From CAVQGZ01 sp942491665 (GTDB taxonomy: Bacteria; Actinomycetota; Actinomycetes; Jiangellales; Jiangellaceae), in contig CALOBR010000013.1 in the NCBI GenBank assembly GCA_942491665.1, positions 1 through 64,000 on the forward strand: a stretch of DNA of 64,000 nucleotides, given 5' to 3'. Within the stretch, counting starts at the first letter, position 1. Each line of letters opens with the position of its first letter. This document shows, in pieces, positions 32,084 through 42,237 of this stretch. The position numbers and the translations under genes are program-made. The notes beneath the pieces are model-generated. The model saw nothing but the letters and a program-made list of their open reading frames with translations. It was not told the origin of the DNA and made no database searches.

Positions 32084-33022
32084 CTACTGGGCGCGCAGAC
32101 TGTCCAGCCACCGCTGCAGGTGGTCGTTGACCAGGTCGGGGGCCTCCTCCTGGGGGAAGTGGCCCACTCCCGTTAGCTCGACCCATTCGTACGACCCGGC
32201 CGTGTGCTGGTGGGACGCGCGAGCGGTGCTCGGCAGCACGGCCGGATCGAGGCCCCCGTGCACCTGGAGCACAGGTACGCGCACAGGCTCGGCCATCTTG
32301 GCAGCGAAGCGGGCACCGTCCGGGCGCAGCAGGGAGCGGAACGCCCACCGGTGGTACTCCAACGAGCAGTGCGGGGCGGGCCAGATAGCCAGCGCGGCCC
32401 GGTAGCGGCGCGAGGCCTCGTCGTTGGGAAAGCCGCTGCCCGGTGCGGCCCATGCGCGAAGGATGCGGTCGATCTCGGCCCCGTCGTCGGCGATCAGCTC
32501 CCGCTCCGGACGCCACGGAGCTTGCAGGCTCAACGCGTGCCTCGCCGCCGACCGCTGCTCGCGCGAGCGCATCGCGCGGCGCATCTGCAGCGGGTGCGCC
32601 ATCGACAGCACGCCGATGGCGTCCACGTGGCCAGGACGCAGCACGGCCGCCGTCCAGGCGAAGAATGCGCCCCAGCCGTGGCCGACGATGATCGCGGAGC
32701 GTCGTCCCAGCGCGCGTACGACACCGGTGATGTCGGCCGAGACCGTGTACGGGTCGTAGCCGCGGGGGGTCTTGTCGCTGCCGCCGTAGCCGCGCAGGTC
32801 CATCGCCGCGATCCGGTAGCCGGCGGCGGCGAGGTGGGGAATCTGGTGCCGCCACGTCCACCAGAACTCGGGGAATCCGTGCAGCAGCAGCACGAGCGGA
32901 CCCGCGCCCATCTCGGCGACGTGGAACTGGGCCCCGTTGGCCGCGACCTGGGTGTGCGTCCACGGTCCGGGCACATCGATGACGTCCCGCAGTGAGGGCG
33001 GGGCGGATACAGGCCGCGCCAC
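32084..33022 (-). CDS. Epoxide-hydrolase-like alpha/beta hydrolase with altered nucleophile site
   Basis: 312 residues resembling EphE (Rv3670): oxyanion motif LLLHGFPEFWWTWRHQ, MDLRGYGGSDKTPRGYD, and a C-terminal His in GVGHFPQEEAP with Asp in HGGLDPAV. At the nucleophile elbow, where epoxide hydrolases have G-H-D-W-G, this protein reads V-G-H-G-W-G with Gly116 in place of the Asp. Without Asp or Ser it should not form the covalent intermediate, so it may be a non-enzymatic or differently acting member. GTG start nine bases after the holin-like gene. It converges on the protease gene. Confidence 0.85.
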   Translation of the reverse strand: MARPVSAPPSLRDVIDVPGPWTHTQVAANGAQFHVAEMGAGPLVLLLHGFPEFWWTWRHQIPHLAAAGYRIAAMDLRGYGGSDKTPRGYDPYTVSADITGVVRALGRRSAIIVGHGWGAFFAWTAAVLRPGHVDAIGVLSMAHPLQMRRAMRSREQRSAARHALSLQAPWRPERELIADDGAEIDRILRAWAAPGSGFPNDEASRRYRAALAIWPAPHCSLEYHRWAFRSLLRPDGARFAAKMAEPVRVPVLQVHGGLDPAVLPSTARASHQHTAGSYEWVELTGVGHFPQEEAPDLVNDHLQRWLDSLRAQ

Positions 33023-33031
33023 GGGTGTCGG

Positions 33032-33472
33032 CTACCCCGCGGACGAGGGGGTGATGGCAGCCTTCGCCTCGTCGATCGTCTGCTTCACGTTCGCCTGGGT
33101 GCGCTCCAGCCCCTTGACGCGGTCGAACTCGCGCTTGCCCAGTACGCCCAGGATGGCAGCGATGAGCAGGTAGACGACGGCGACGATGAGCATGCCCGCC
33201 CACACGGGCAGTCCGGCTGCGACGAGGCCGTAGGCGGCGGCGAACGTGAGCAGGAACCACGCGGTGAACGCGAGGAACCCGGCAGCGCCGAACATGCCGG
33301 CACCCTTGCCGGCGCGCTGCGCGTTCTGCTTGGCCTCGGCCTTGGCGAGCTCGATCTCGCCGCGCACGATGGCCGCGCCGTCGGTGGCGGCGGTGCGGAC
33401 GAGGTCGACAACGCTGGGCCGCACCTCGGGGACGGCAGCGGCAGAGGTCGGCCTGGTCGTGACATCAGTCAT
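33032..33472 (-). CDS. Putative holin-superfamily (DUF1469-like) membrane protein
   Basis: 146 residues: an amphipathic N-terminal half (DGAAIVRGEIELAKAEAKQNAQRAG) and two membrane helices (LAFTAWFLLTFAAAYGLV and AGMLIVAVVYLLIAAILGVLG), ending in a charged helix (VKGLERTQANVKQTIDEAK). This is the Actinobacteria_holin/phage holin family III pattern, usually chromosomal with no link to phages. SD GAGGAGAA four bases before the ATG. It forms a two-gene operon with the hydrolase, as at Rv3669-Rv3670. Confidence 0.82.
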   Translation of the reverse strand: MTDVTTRPTSAAAVPEVRPSVVDLVRTAATDGAAIVRGEIELAKAEAKQNAQRAGKGAGMFGAAGFLAFTAWFLLTFAAAYGLVAAGLPVWAGMLIVAVVYLLIAAILGVLGKREFDRVKGLERTQANVKQTIDEAKAAITPSSAG

Positions 33473-33529
33473 GGAGTTCTCCTCGTCGGCAAGACTCCGC
33501 GAGCCTAGTCGTGGTCGTCTCGCGGCCGG

Positions 33530-34828
33530 TCACGGCTTGCGGGGGTCGTTGAGCACGTCGTCGGGGATCAGGCCCTTGTTCCGTGCTCGCAGCCTCTTGT
33601 AGTGCGCGTTGCGTCGGCTCAAGAAGCCGGACGCGATCACGGCCGCGAGCACCGATGCCACCAGGATCGCCGTCTTGGCCAGCTCCGTGGTGGCGTCGTC
33701 ACCCTCGAAGGCGAGGCTGGCGATCAGCAGCGACACCGTGAAGCCGATGCCCGCCAAGAAGCTGACGGCGGTCACGTCCGACCAGGTCAATCCTTGGGCG
33801 AGGGTCGCGCGGGTGTAGCGCACGGCCAGGTACGTGCCCAGCGTGATGCCGACGGTCTTGCCGGCGACCAGGCCCAGCACGATGCCGAGGCCGACGGGCT
33901 CGGTGAAGACGGCGGTCAGCGTCTCGCCGTTGATCGTGACACCGGCGGCGAACAGCGCGAACAGCGGCACCGCCACCGCTGACGACCAGGGCCTGATCTT
34001 GTGCTCGAATGACTCCGCCGGCGACTGGTCCTCGCCGGGGTCGACGGCTGCCCGGGTCGCAAGGCCGATGGCGACCGCTGCGATCGTCGCGTGCACCCCG
34101 CTCTCATGCATGAAGCCCCAGGCGAGCAGCCATATCGGGACGTAGAGCCACATGTTGCCGACGCGCTTGCGCTGCATCAGCCAGTAGAGGCCGATGAGGG
34201 AGAACGAGATCACGAGCGCCAAGAAGTCCAGAGTGGCCGTGAAGGCGACGGCGATGATGAGGATGGCGAGCAGGTCGTCGACGACGGCCAGGGTGAGCAA
34301 GAACGCGCGCAAGGCCGTGGGCAGGGCCGAGCCGATCACGGCCAGGACGGCCAGTGCGAACGCGATGTCGGTGGCCGCGGGGATCGCCCAGCCGCGCAGG
34401 TCGCCGTCGGTCATCAGGTTGTTGACCAGCACGTAGAACATGGCCGGGACGGCCATGCCGAGCACGGCGGCGACCATGGGGACGATCGACTCGGCAGGGT
34501 TGCGCAGCTCGCCGATGACGAACTCACGTTTGAGCTCGAGCCCGACGACCAGGAAGAAGACGGCGAGCAGCCCGTCCTTGGCCCAGGTGGCGACCGAGAG
34601 GTCAAGGTTGAGTGCGGCCGGGCCGAAGGTGAAGCCGGTGACGGACTCGTAGCTCTCCGGGGCGAGGTTGGCCCACAGCAGCGCGATGGCTGCACCGCCG
34701 AGCAGCAAGAACCCGCCTGTCGTCTCCTGGCGGAAGATGTCCAGCACGGTGCGGCGTTCACGGTCGGGAAGACGGTGGAACGTCTCCAGAGCGGGCGGGC
34801 CCGACGGCGGGGGCTCAGGTGTGCTCAT
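33530..34828 (-). CDS. nhaA: Na+/H+ antiporter NhaA
   Basis: 432 residues, about twelve membrane helices. The ion-binding Asp pair is in LAVVDDLLAILIIA, with AIPAATDIAFALAVL before it; HESGVHATIAAVAIGL and GIGFTVSLLIASLAF are also family marks. It exports Na+ for two protons, important at high pH or salt. The ATG lies six bases from a TAGCCT hexamer, so the mRNA is probably leaderless. Full length. Confidence 0.94.
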   Translation of the reverse strand: MSTPEPPPSGPPALETFHRLPDRERRTVLDIFRQETTGGFLLLGGAAIALLWANLAPESYESVTGFTFGPAALNLDLSVATWAKDGLLAVFFLVVGLELKREFVIGELRNPAESIVPMVAAVLGMAVPAMFYVLVNNLMTDGDLRGWAIPAATDIAFALAVLAVIGSALPTALRAFLLTLAVVDDLLAILIIAVAFTATLDFLALVISFSLIGLYWLMQRKRVGNMWLYVPIWLLAWGFMHESGVHATIAAVAIGLATRAAVDPGEDQSPAESFEHKIRPWSSAVAVPLFALFAAGVTINGETLTAVFTEPVGLGIVLGLVAGKTVGITLGTYLAVRYTRATLAQGLTWSDVTAVSFLAGIGFTVSLLIASLAFEGDDATTELAKTAILVASVLAAVIASGFLSRRNAHYKRLRARNKGLIPDDVLNDPRKP

Positions 34829-34834
34829 CGGTTC

Positions 34835-34840
34835 AGGCTA
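34835..34840 (-). promoter_or_regulatory. -10 element of nhaA, leaderless type
   Basis: TAGCCT on the minus strand, six bases (gaaccg), then ATG. No -35 is evident. Confidence 0.5.
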
Positions 34841-34904
34841 TCGGCGCGGATGCGCCGACGCGACGCAGCCAGTGATCGTGGGGGTGCCGGGGCGGGTTCA
34901 CTGA

Positions 34905-36200
34905 TCAGGCGAAGTAGCGCAGGTAGAGGTACGGCCAGCAGAGAGTGACGGTGACCGCTGCCACGATCAGGCCGTACTTGGTGAAGTACCAGAACGAGAT
35001 GGGGTAGCCGTTGCGCGCGGCGATGCCGAGAACCACGACGTTGGCGCTGGCGCCGACCGCGGTCGCGTTGCCGCCCAGGTCGGCGCCGAGGGCCAGGGCC
35101 CACCACAGCGAGTCAGCCCGGACACTGTCGCCGCCGGCCGCGACGAGGTCGGCGACCAATGGTGACATGGTGGCCACGAACGGGATGTTGTCGACGATCG
35201 CCGAGAGCACGGCCGAGCCGAAGAGCAGCGTCGTCATGGCGGCGAGGTAGTCGTCGCCGACGGCCTCGATGAGCCACTCGCCGATCGACTCGATCACCCC
35301 GACGTTGACCAGGCCGCCCACCATGATGAACAGGCCAGCGAAGAACACCAGGGTGGGCCACTCAACCTCTTCCAGGTACTCCTCCGACGACATCCGGCTC
35401 ACGATCACCATGGCGCCGGCACCGAGCAGGGCGACGATGCTCGGCTCGGTGCCGACCTGACCGTGGACGAGAAAGCCGACGACGGTCAGCCCGAGGACCA
35501 CGAGCGAACGCCGAAGCAGCACCGGGTCGCGGATCGCCTTGCGCTCGTCCAGCGACATGAGCGTCTCCACACGTTCGGGGTGGTAGACGAATGCCTTGCG
35601 GAACAACACCCTCGCCATGAACACGAAGACGATCAGCAGCAGCACCACGATCGGCCCCATGTTGGTGACGAAGTCGGCGAACGTGAGCCCGGCCCGGCTG
35701 CCGATGATGATGTTGGGTGGGTCGCCGACCAGCGTGGCCGCCCCGCCGATGTTGCTGGCCAGCACCTCGGCAATCAGGAACGGCTCGGGACGCACCCCGA
35801 TGGTCGTGCACACCAGCAGCGTCACCGGCGCCATGAGCAGCACGGTCGTCACGTTGTCGAGCAGGGCCGACGCGACGGCGGTGAGCACGCACAGCAGGAC
35901 GAGGATGCGGTACGGCCGGCCTTTGGCCGTCTTGGCCGCGTAGATCGCGAGGAACTCGAACAACCCGGTCTGCTTGATCACCGAGACGATGATCATCATG
36001 CCGAGCAGCAGGAAGATGACGTTCCAGTCGATCGCGGTCTCTTCGTCGAAGAAGGCCGTCTCGGCGTCGGTCACCCCGATCACCGCCATCAGGGCGGCGC
36101 CGCCGAGCGCAGCCGCGACGCGGTGGACGCGCTCGGTGGCGATCAGGACGTAGGCACCGACGAAGATGGCGATCGTGAGGATCACCTGGACGTCGATCAT
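34905..36200 (-). CDS. ArsB/NhaD-type ion transporter
   Basis: 431 residues with eleven or twelve helices, of the ion transporter superfamily. DPPNIIIGSRAGLTFADFV and LLDNVTTVLLMAPVTL in the first half are mirrored by IVDNIPFVATMSPLVADL and GADLGGNATAVGASANVVVLG in the second, the inverted repeat typical of NhaD/ArsB/CitM carriers. Substrate could be Na+, arsenite or a carboxylate; no arsenic genes are near. Its ATG overlaps the stop of the preceding CBS-domain gene, so the CBS protein may regulate it. Confidence 0.85.
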   Translation of the reverse strand: MIDVQVILTIAIFVGAYVLIATERVHRVAAALGGAALMAVIGVTDAETAFFDEETAIDWNVIFLLLGMMIIVSVIKQTGLFEFLAIYAAKTAKGRPYRILVLLCVLTAVASALLDNVTTVLLMAPVTLLVCTTIGVRPEPFLIAEVLASNIGGAATLVGDPPNIIIGSRAGLTFADFVTNMGPIVVLLLIVFVFMARVLFRKAFVYHPERVETLMSLDERKAIRDPVLLRRSLVVLGLTVVGFLVHGQVGTEPSIVALLGAGAMVIVSRMSSEEYLEEVEWPTLVFFAGLFIMVGGLVNVGVIESIGEWLIEAVGDDYLAAMTTLLFGSAVLSAIVDNIPFVATMSPLVADLVAAGGDSVRADSLWWALALGADLGGNATAVGASANVVVLGIAARNGYPISFWYFTKYGLIVAAVTVTLCWPYLYLRYFA

Positions 36201-36646
36201 CGCGGCAGCGTCGCCGCCATCACAGCCAGCGCGCCCAGTGCCCCGATCGTGCGGCCGTCGTCGACGACGGCCACGATCGCGGTGAAGTGCACGGCCATGA
36301 CGGCAGCGACCTCTAGCAAGGTGTCGTCGGGGCTGACCGTGACCGGCGCGTGGCGCCGACGGGGCCAGGGCGTGACCTCGCCGACGGTGCGCCCGCGCAG
36401 CGTCTCGGCGAAGGTGTCGGCGTCGCGCTCGGCGTAGACGGAGGCCAGCGACACGTCGTCCTCGATGTAGTCGGGCAATGAGAGCCGCAGCACCTGGTCG
36501 AGTGACACGGTGGCCAGGGGGGCCAGCGAGTCGTCGACAACCACGAGCCCGTCCCAGTGGTGATGGACGAGATCCGTGACGACCTGCAGCGCGTCGGCAT
36601 CCCTGCTGACGACGGGACCGGAGTCGAGATGATCACGGGCGTGCAC
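36197..36646 (-). CDS. CBS-domain protein
   Basis: 149 residues forming a tandem CBS pair: DADALQVVTDLVHHHWDGLVVVDD with VSLDQVLRL, then GEVTPWPRRRHAPVTVSPDD with AAVMAVHFTAIVAVVDDGRTIG. CBS pairs bind adenosine nucleotides and gate transporters or enzymes. It is the first gene of a two-gene operon with the transporter. GTG at 36646 is chosen because TAGTGT sits seven bases upstream; no Shine-Dalgarno is present. Confidence 0.78.
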   Translation of the reverse strand: MHARDHLDSGPVVSRDADALQVVTDLVHHHWDGLVVVDDSLAPLATVSLDQVLRLSLPDYIEDDVSLASVYAERDADTFAETLRGRTVGEVTPWPRRRHAPVTVSPDDTLLEVAAVMAVHFTAIVAVVDDGRTIGALGALAVMAATLPR

Positions 36647-36653
36647 CCCGGGC

Positions 36654-36659
36654 ACACTA
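36654..36659 (-). promoter_or_regulatory. -10 element of the CBS-transporter operon, leaderless type
   Basis: TAGTGT on the minus strand, seven bases before the GTG. It lies in the 98-base region shared with divergent glpK. Confidence 0.45.
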
Positions 36660-36744
36660 GGGGCAGGGCGTGGTATGCAACTCTGGTGTCGGCCAAGGTC
36701 GATGACCTGGTGCGCCAAGCGGCCACGTGGAGGCGAGGAGCGGG

Positions 36745-38289
36745 ATGACACACGATCGGGCCGACGGCTTCGTGCTGGCGATCGACCAGGGAACGACGAG
36801 CACGCGGGCAATCCTGTTCGGCCGCGACGGCTTGCCCGTGGCGTCGGCGCAGCAGGAGTTCGCCCAGCACTTCCCTCGACCGGGGTGGGTCGAGCACGAC
36901 CCCCTCGAGATCTGGGAGTCCGTCCGCGAGGTCACCGCAGCGGTCCAGGCTCGCGCCGACGTCTCTGCCGTCGACATCGCCGCCGTCGGCCTGACCAACC
37001 AGCGCGAGACCACCGTCGTCTGGGACCGTACGACCGGCCTGCCGGTAGCCCCGGCCGTCGTCTGGCAAGACACCCGCACCCAGGCCATCTGCGACCGGCT
37101 CGCCACCGACGGCGGGGTGCGGCGCTACGCCGAGCGAACCGGGCTGCCGCTGGCGACCTACTTCGCCGGGCCCAAGGTCGCCTGGATCCTCGAGAACGTT
37201 CCCGGTGCCCGGGCGAAGGCGGACGCCGGCGACCTGGCGTTCGGCACGATCGACTCGTGGGTGCTGTGGAACGCGACCGGCGGTGTGGACGGCGGTCTGC
37301 ACGTCACCGACGTCACCAACGCCTCGCGCACGATGCTCATGAACCTGCGCACGCTCGACTGGGACCCCGAGATCTGCGCCGACATGGGCATCCCGGTGTC
37401 GATGCTCCCGCAGGTCCGCTCGTCCTCGGAGGTCTACGGCCACGGGCGACGGTCGGGGCTGCTGGCCGGGGTGCCCTACAGCGGGATCCTGGGCGACCAG
37501 CAGGCAGCGACCTTCGGCCAGGCCTGCTTCGACGTCGGGGCGGCGAAGAACACCTACGGCACCGGCAGCTTCATGCTGCTCAACACCGGCACCGAACCGG
37601 TCGCCAGCGAGCACGGTCTGGTCACCACCGTCGCCTACCAGATCGGGGAAGCCCCGGCGGTCTACGCGCTGGAGGGCTCGATCGCCGTCACCGGCTCGCT
37701 CGTGCAGTGGTTGCGTGACAACCTCGGCATCATCGAGAGCGCCGGGCAGGTCGAGTCCCTGGCCACGACGGTGCCTGACAACGGCGGGGTCTACGTCGTG
37801 CCGGCCTTCTCCGGGCTGTTCGCGCCGTACTGGCGCTCGGACGCCCGAGGAGTCATCGCCGGGCTGACCCGCTACGCGACCAAGGCGCACCTCGCCCGTG
37901 CGTCGCTGGAGGCGGTGGCCCTGCAGACCCGCGAGGTCGCCGACGCGATGGAGGCCGACTCGGGCGTGACGTTGGCGGAGCTACGGGTGGACGGCGGCAT
38001 GACGGCCAACACGCTGCTCATGCAGACGCAGGCCGACCTGCTCGGCGTCGACGTCGTGCGCCCGGTGGTGCCCGAGACGACAGCGCTCGGCGCGGCCTAC
38101 GCGGCCGGGCTGGCCGTGGGGTACTGGTCGTCGACCGACGAGATCGTTGCGAACTGGGCCGAAGACCGGCGCTGGTCGCCGCAGCGCGACGACGTGTGGC
38201 GCGATCGAGAGCGTCGCCGCTGGCGCAAGGCCGTCGCCCGCACGCTTGACTGGATGGACGAGGACGAAGCCGACGCCGCGCACGACTAG
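36745..38289 (+). CDS. glpK: Glycerol kinase
   Basis: Phosphorylates glycerol to glycerol-3-phosphate. 514 residues with the FGGY-kinase phosphate loop LAIDQGTTSTRAILF at the N-terminus, TNQRETTVVWDR, the glycerol-binding EHD in WVEHDPLEIW, and ALEGSIAVTGSLVQWLRD. ATG preceded by GAGGCGAGGAG. The C-terminus has DGGMTANTLLMQTQADLLG. Followed 26 bases later by glpD, a catabolic operon; no glycerol facilitator gene is in view. Confidence 0.96.
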   Translation: MTHDRADGFVLAIDQGTTSTRAILFGRDGLPVASAQQEFAQHFPRPGWVEHDPLEIWESVREVTAAVQARADVSAVDIAAVGLTNQRETTVVWDRTTGLPVAPAVVWQDTRTQAICDRLATDGGVRRYAERTGLPLATYFAGPKVAWILENVPGARAKADAGDLAFGTIDSWVLWNATGGVDGGLHVTDVTNASRTMLMNLRTLDWDPEICADMGIPVSMLPQVRSSSEVYGHGRRSGLLAGVPYSGILGDQQAATFGQACFDVGAAKNTYGTGSFMLLNTGTEPVASEHGLVTTVAYQIGEAPAVYALEGSIAVTGSLVQWLRDNLGIIESAGQVESLATTVPDNGGVYVVPAFSGLFAPYWRSDARGVIAGLTRYATKAHLARASLEAVALQTREVADAMEADSGVTLAELRVDGGMTANTLLMQTQADLLGVDVVRPVVPETTALGAAYAAGLAVGYWSSTDEIVANWAEDRRWSPQRDDVWRDRERRRWRKAVARTLDWMDEDEADAAHD

Positions 38290-38315
38290 CGGCACAGCAA
38301 CGAAACGAGAGGCAC

Positions 38316-40031
38316 ATGGACGCACGACTGGGCCCGACCGAACACGAGCAGGCATGGCAGACGCTGACCACCGAGCACCTGGACGTGCTGGTAGTGGGCG
38401 GCGGGGTCACCGGTGCCGGTGCCGCGCTCGACGCGGCGACGCGCGGACTGGCTGTCGGGCTGGTGGAGGCCCGTGACCTGGCGTCGGGAACGTCGTCCCG
38501 GTCGAGCAAGCTGTTTCACGGCGGAGTGCGCTACCTGGAGAAGCTCGACTTCTCCCTCGTGCGCGAGGCACTGCGCGAGCGCGAGCTCACGCTCACCCGG
38601 CTCGCCCCGCACCTGGTCAAGCCGGTGCCGTTCCTCTACCCCCTCAAGGGCTTCGCCTGGGAGCGGCCCTACGTGGGGGCCGGGCTGGCGCTGTACGACA
38701 ACCTCGGCGGCGCGAACGTGCTGCCCCGCACCAAGCACCTGTCGAAGCGGGGCGCCCGGTCGATCTGCCCCGGCCTGCGCTCCGACTCCCTGGTCGGCGC
38801 GCTGCAGTACTGGGACGCCCAGGCCGACGACGCCCGGCACACCCTCACCGTCGCGCGCACGGCCGCCCGCTACGGCGCCATCGTGCGTACCTCGACGCAG
38901 GTCGTCGGCATGGTGCGCGACGGCGGACGGGTAGTCGGGGCGACCATCCGCGACCTCGAGACCGGCGAGACCGGCCAGGTGCGGGCCGACTCGGTGATTG
39001 TCTGCACGGGCGTGTGGACCGACGACGTCGAGGGCCTGTCGGGCAGCCGCGGCCAGTTCAACGTCCGCGCCTCCAAGGGCATCCACCTGGTGGTGCCGAA
39101 AGACCGCATCGCTTCGGAGTCCGGGATCATCCTGCGCACCGAGAAGTCGGTGCTCTTCGTCATCCCGTGGGGTCAGCACTGGCTGATCGGCACCACCGAC
39201 ACCGACTGGAACCTTGACAGGGCTCACCCCGCCGCCAGCCGCGCCGACATCGACTACCTGCTCGGCGAGGTCAACCAGGTGCTGGTGCGCCAGCTGACCC
39301 GCGACGACATCGTGGGCGTCTTCGCCGGGCTGCGCCCCCTCCTGTCCGGGGAGTCGGAGGAGACCAGCCAGCTCTCCCGCGAGCACGCGGTCGCCCATCC
39401 CGTCCCCGGCCTGGTCACGATCGCCGGCGGCAAGTACACGACGTACCGGGTGATGGCGGCGGACGCCGTCGACGCGGCCGTCCCCGACCTGAGCCGTCAC
39501 CCCGGACCGTCGGTCACCGAGCACGTGCCGCTCGTGGGCGCGGACGGGTACGCCGCGCTGATGAACCAGGCGGAGCGCCTCGCCGAGCAGTACGGGCTGC
39601 CCGTCTGGCGCATCCGGCACCTGCTCGACCGGTACGGGTCGCTGATGGACGAGGTGCTGGCCCCCGGTGCCGACGAGCCGACGCTGCTGGAGTCGGTGCC
39701 CGGTGCCGACACCTACATCGGCGCGGAGATCCGCTACGGCGCGACCCACGAGGCGGCGCTGCACCTGGACGACCTGCTCGCCCGGCGCACCCGCATCTCC
39801 ATCGAGACTCCGCACCGCGGCACGGAGTCGGCCGCTGCCGCCGCCGGGATCGTCGCCGACGTGCTTGGCTGGTCGCCCGAGCGTGTGCAGGCCGAGGTGG
39901 ATGTCTACCTCGCTCGCGTCGCCGCGGAGCGGGCGTCGCAGGACGAGGTGACCGACCTCAGTGCGGACGCAGCGCGACTTGTCGCTCCGGACACCCGCAA
40001 GGTGGCCGTCGGGCGAGCCCTGGACGACTGA
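38316..40031 (+). CDS. glpD: Aerobic glycerol-3-phosphate dehydrogenase
   Basis: Membrane-associated FAD enzyme oxidising glycerol-3-phosphate to dihydroxyacetone phosphate and reducing quinone. 571 residues: FAD loop VLVVGGGVTGAGAALDAATR, then DLASGTSSRSSKLFHGG and VRYLEKLDFSLVREAL, and later TIAGGKYTTYRVMAADAVD. The C-terminal DAO_C domain follows. Start ATG with GAAACGAGAGG upstream. The gene ends six bases from convergent acs. Confidence 0.95.
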   Translation: MDARLGPTEHEQAWQTLTTEHLDVLVVGGGVTGAGAALDAATRGLAVGLVEARDLASGTSSRSSKLFHGGVRYLEKLDFSLVREALRERELTLTRLAPHLVKPVPFLYPLKGFAWERPYVGAGLALYDNLGGANVLPRTKHLSKRGARSICPGLRSDSLVGALQYWDAQADDARHTLTVARTAARYGAIVRTSTQVVGMVRDGGRVVGATIRDLETGETGQVRADSVIVCTGVWTDDVEGLSGSRGQFNVRASKGIHLVVPKDRIASESGIILRTEKSVLFVIPWGQHWLIGTTDTDWNLDRAHPAASRADIDYLLGEVNQVLVRQLTRDDIVGVFAGLRPLLSGESEETSQLSREHAVAHPVPGLVTIAGGKYTTYRVMAADAVDAAVPDLSRHPGPSVTEHVPLVGADGYAALMNQAERLAEQYGLPVWRIRHLLDRYGSLMDEVLAPGADEPTLLESVPGADTYIGAEIRYGATHEAALHLDDLLARRTRISIETPHRGTESAAAAAGIVADVLGWSPERVQAEVDVYLARVAAERASQDEVTDLSADAARLVAPDTRKVAVGRALDD

Positions 40032-40037
40032 GCAGGC

Positions 40038-41996
<1,959 letters not shown>

Positions 41997-42237
41997 TGCG
42001 GCTCCTTGGGGGTGACGTGTCGGCGGCTGTGCTTGCACCAGCGGGCCGGTTCACGGACGTGGTGCCGGGCCGGGAGCCGCAGCAGCGGCGTCCACGACTC
42101 CCGTCCCGGAGACTATCGAGGCAACGCCCTCACCGGGAGGGGTTCGCCAGTGATCACCACGCTAGGGAGGCCGTCGAGGCGCGCGGCCGAGCACCGCACC
42201 GTGCTGCGGCGAGCGGCAAGGTTGTCTCGACAAGCGG
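41997..42237. other. Intergenic region between the exonuclease gene and acs
   Basis: No coding sequence is seen. On the minus strand a possible -10 TAGTCT (42110-42115) is followed by a leader of about 107 bases to acs. A GTGATCAC palindrome at 42150-42157 and small inverted repeats (AGCAC/GTGCT at 42190-42205; TTGTC/GACAA at 42222-42233) could be operator or terminator parts. None is strong. Confidence 0.35.

Noticed and set aside
33032..33472. Holin-like protein as evidence for a prophage
   Set aside because: No other phage gene, integrase or attachment site is near, and this family is a chromosomal partner of the EphE-like gene in actinobacteria.
42149..42158. GTGATCAC upstream of acs as a Crp site
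   Set aside because: Only the palindromic core is present; the TGTGA-N6-TCACA spacing is not met, so it is noted only as a small palindrome.
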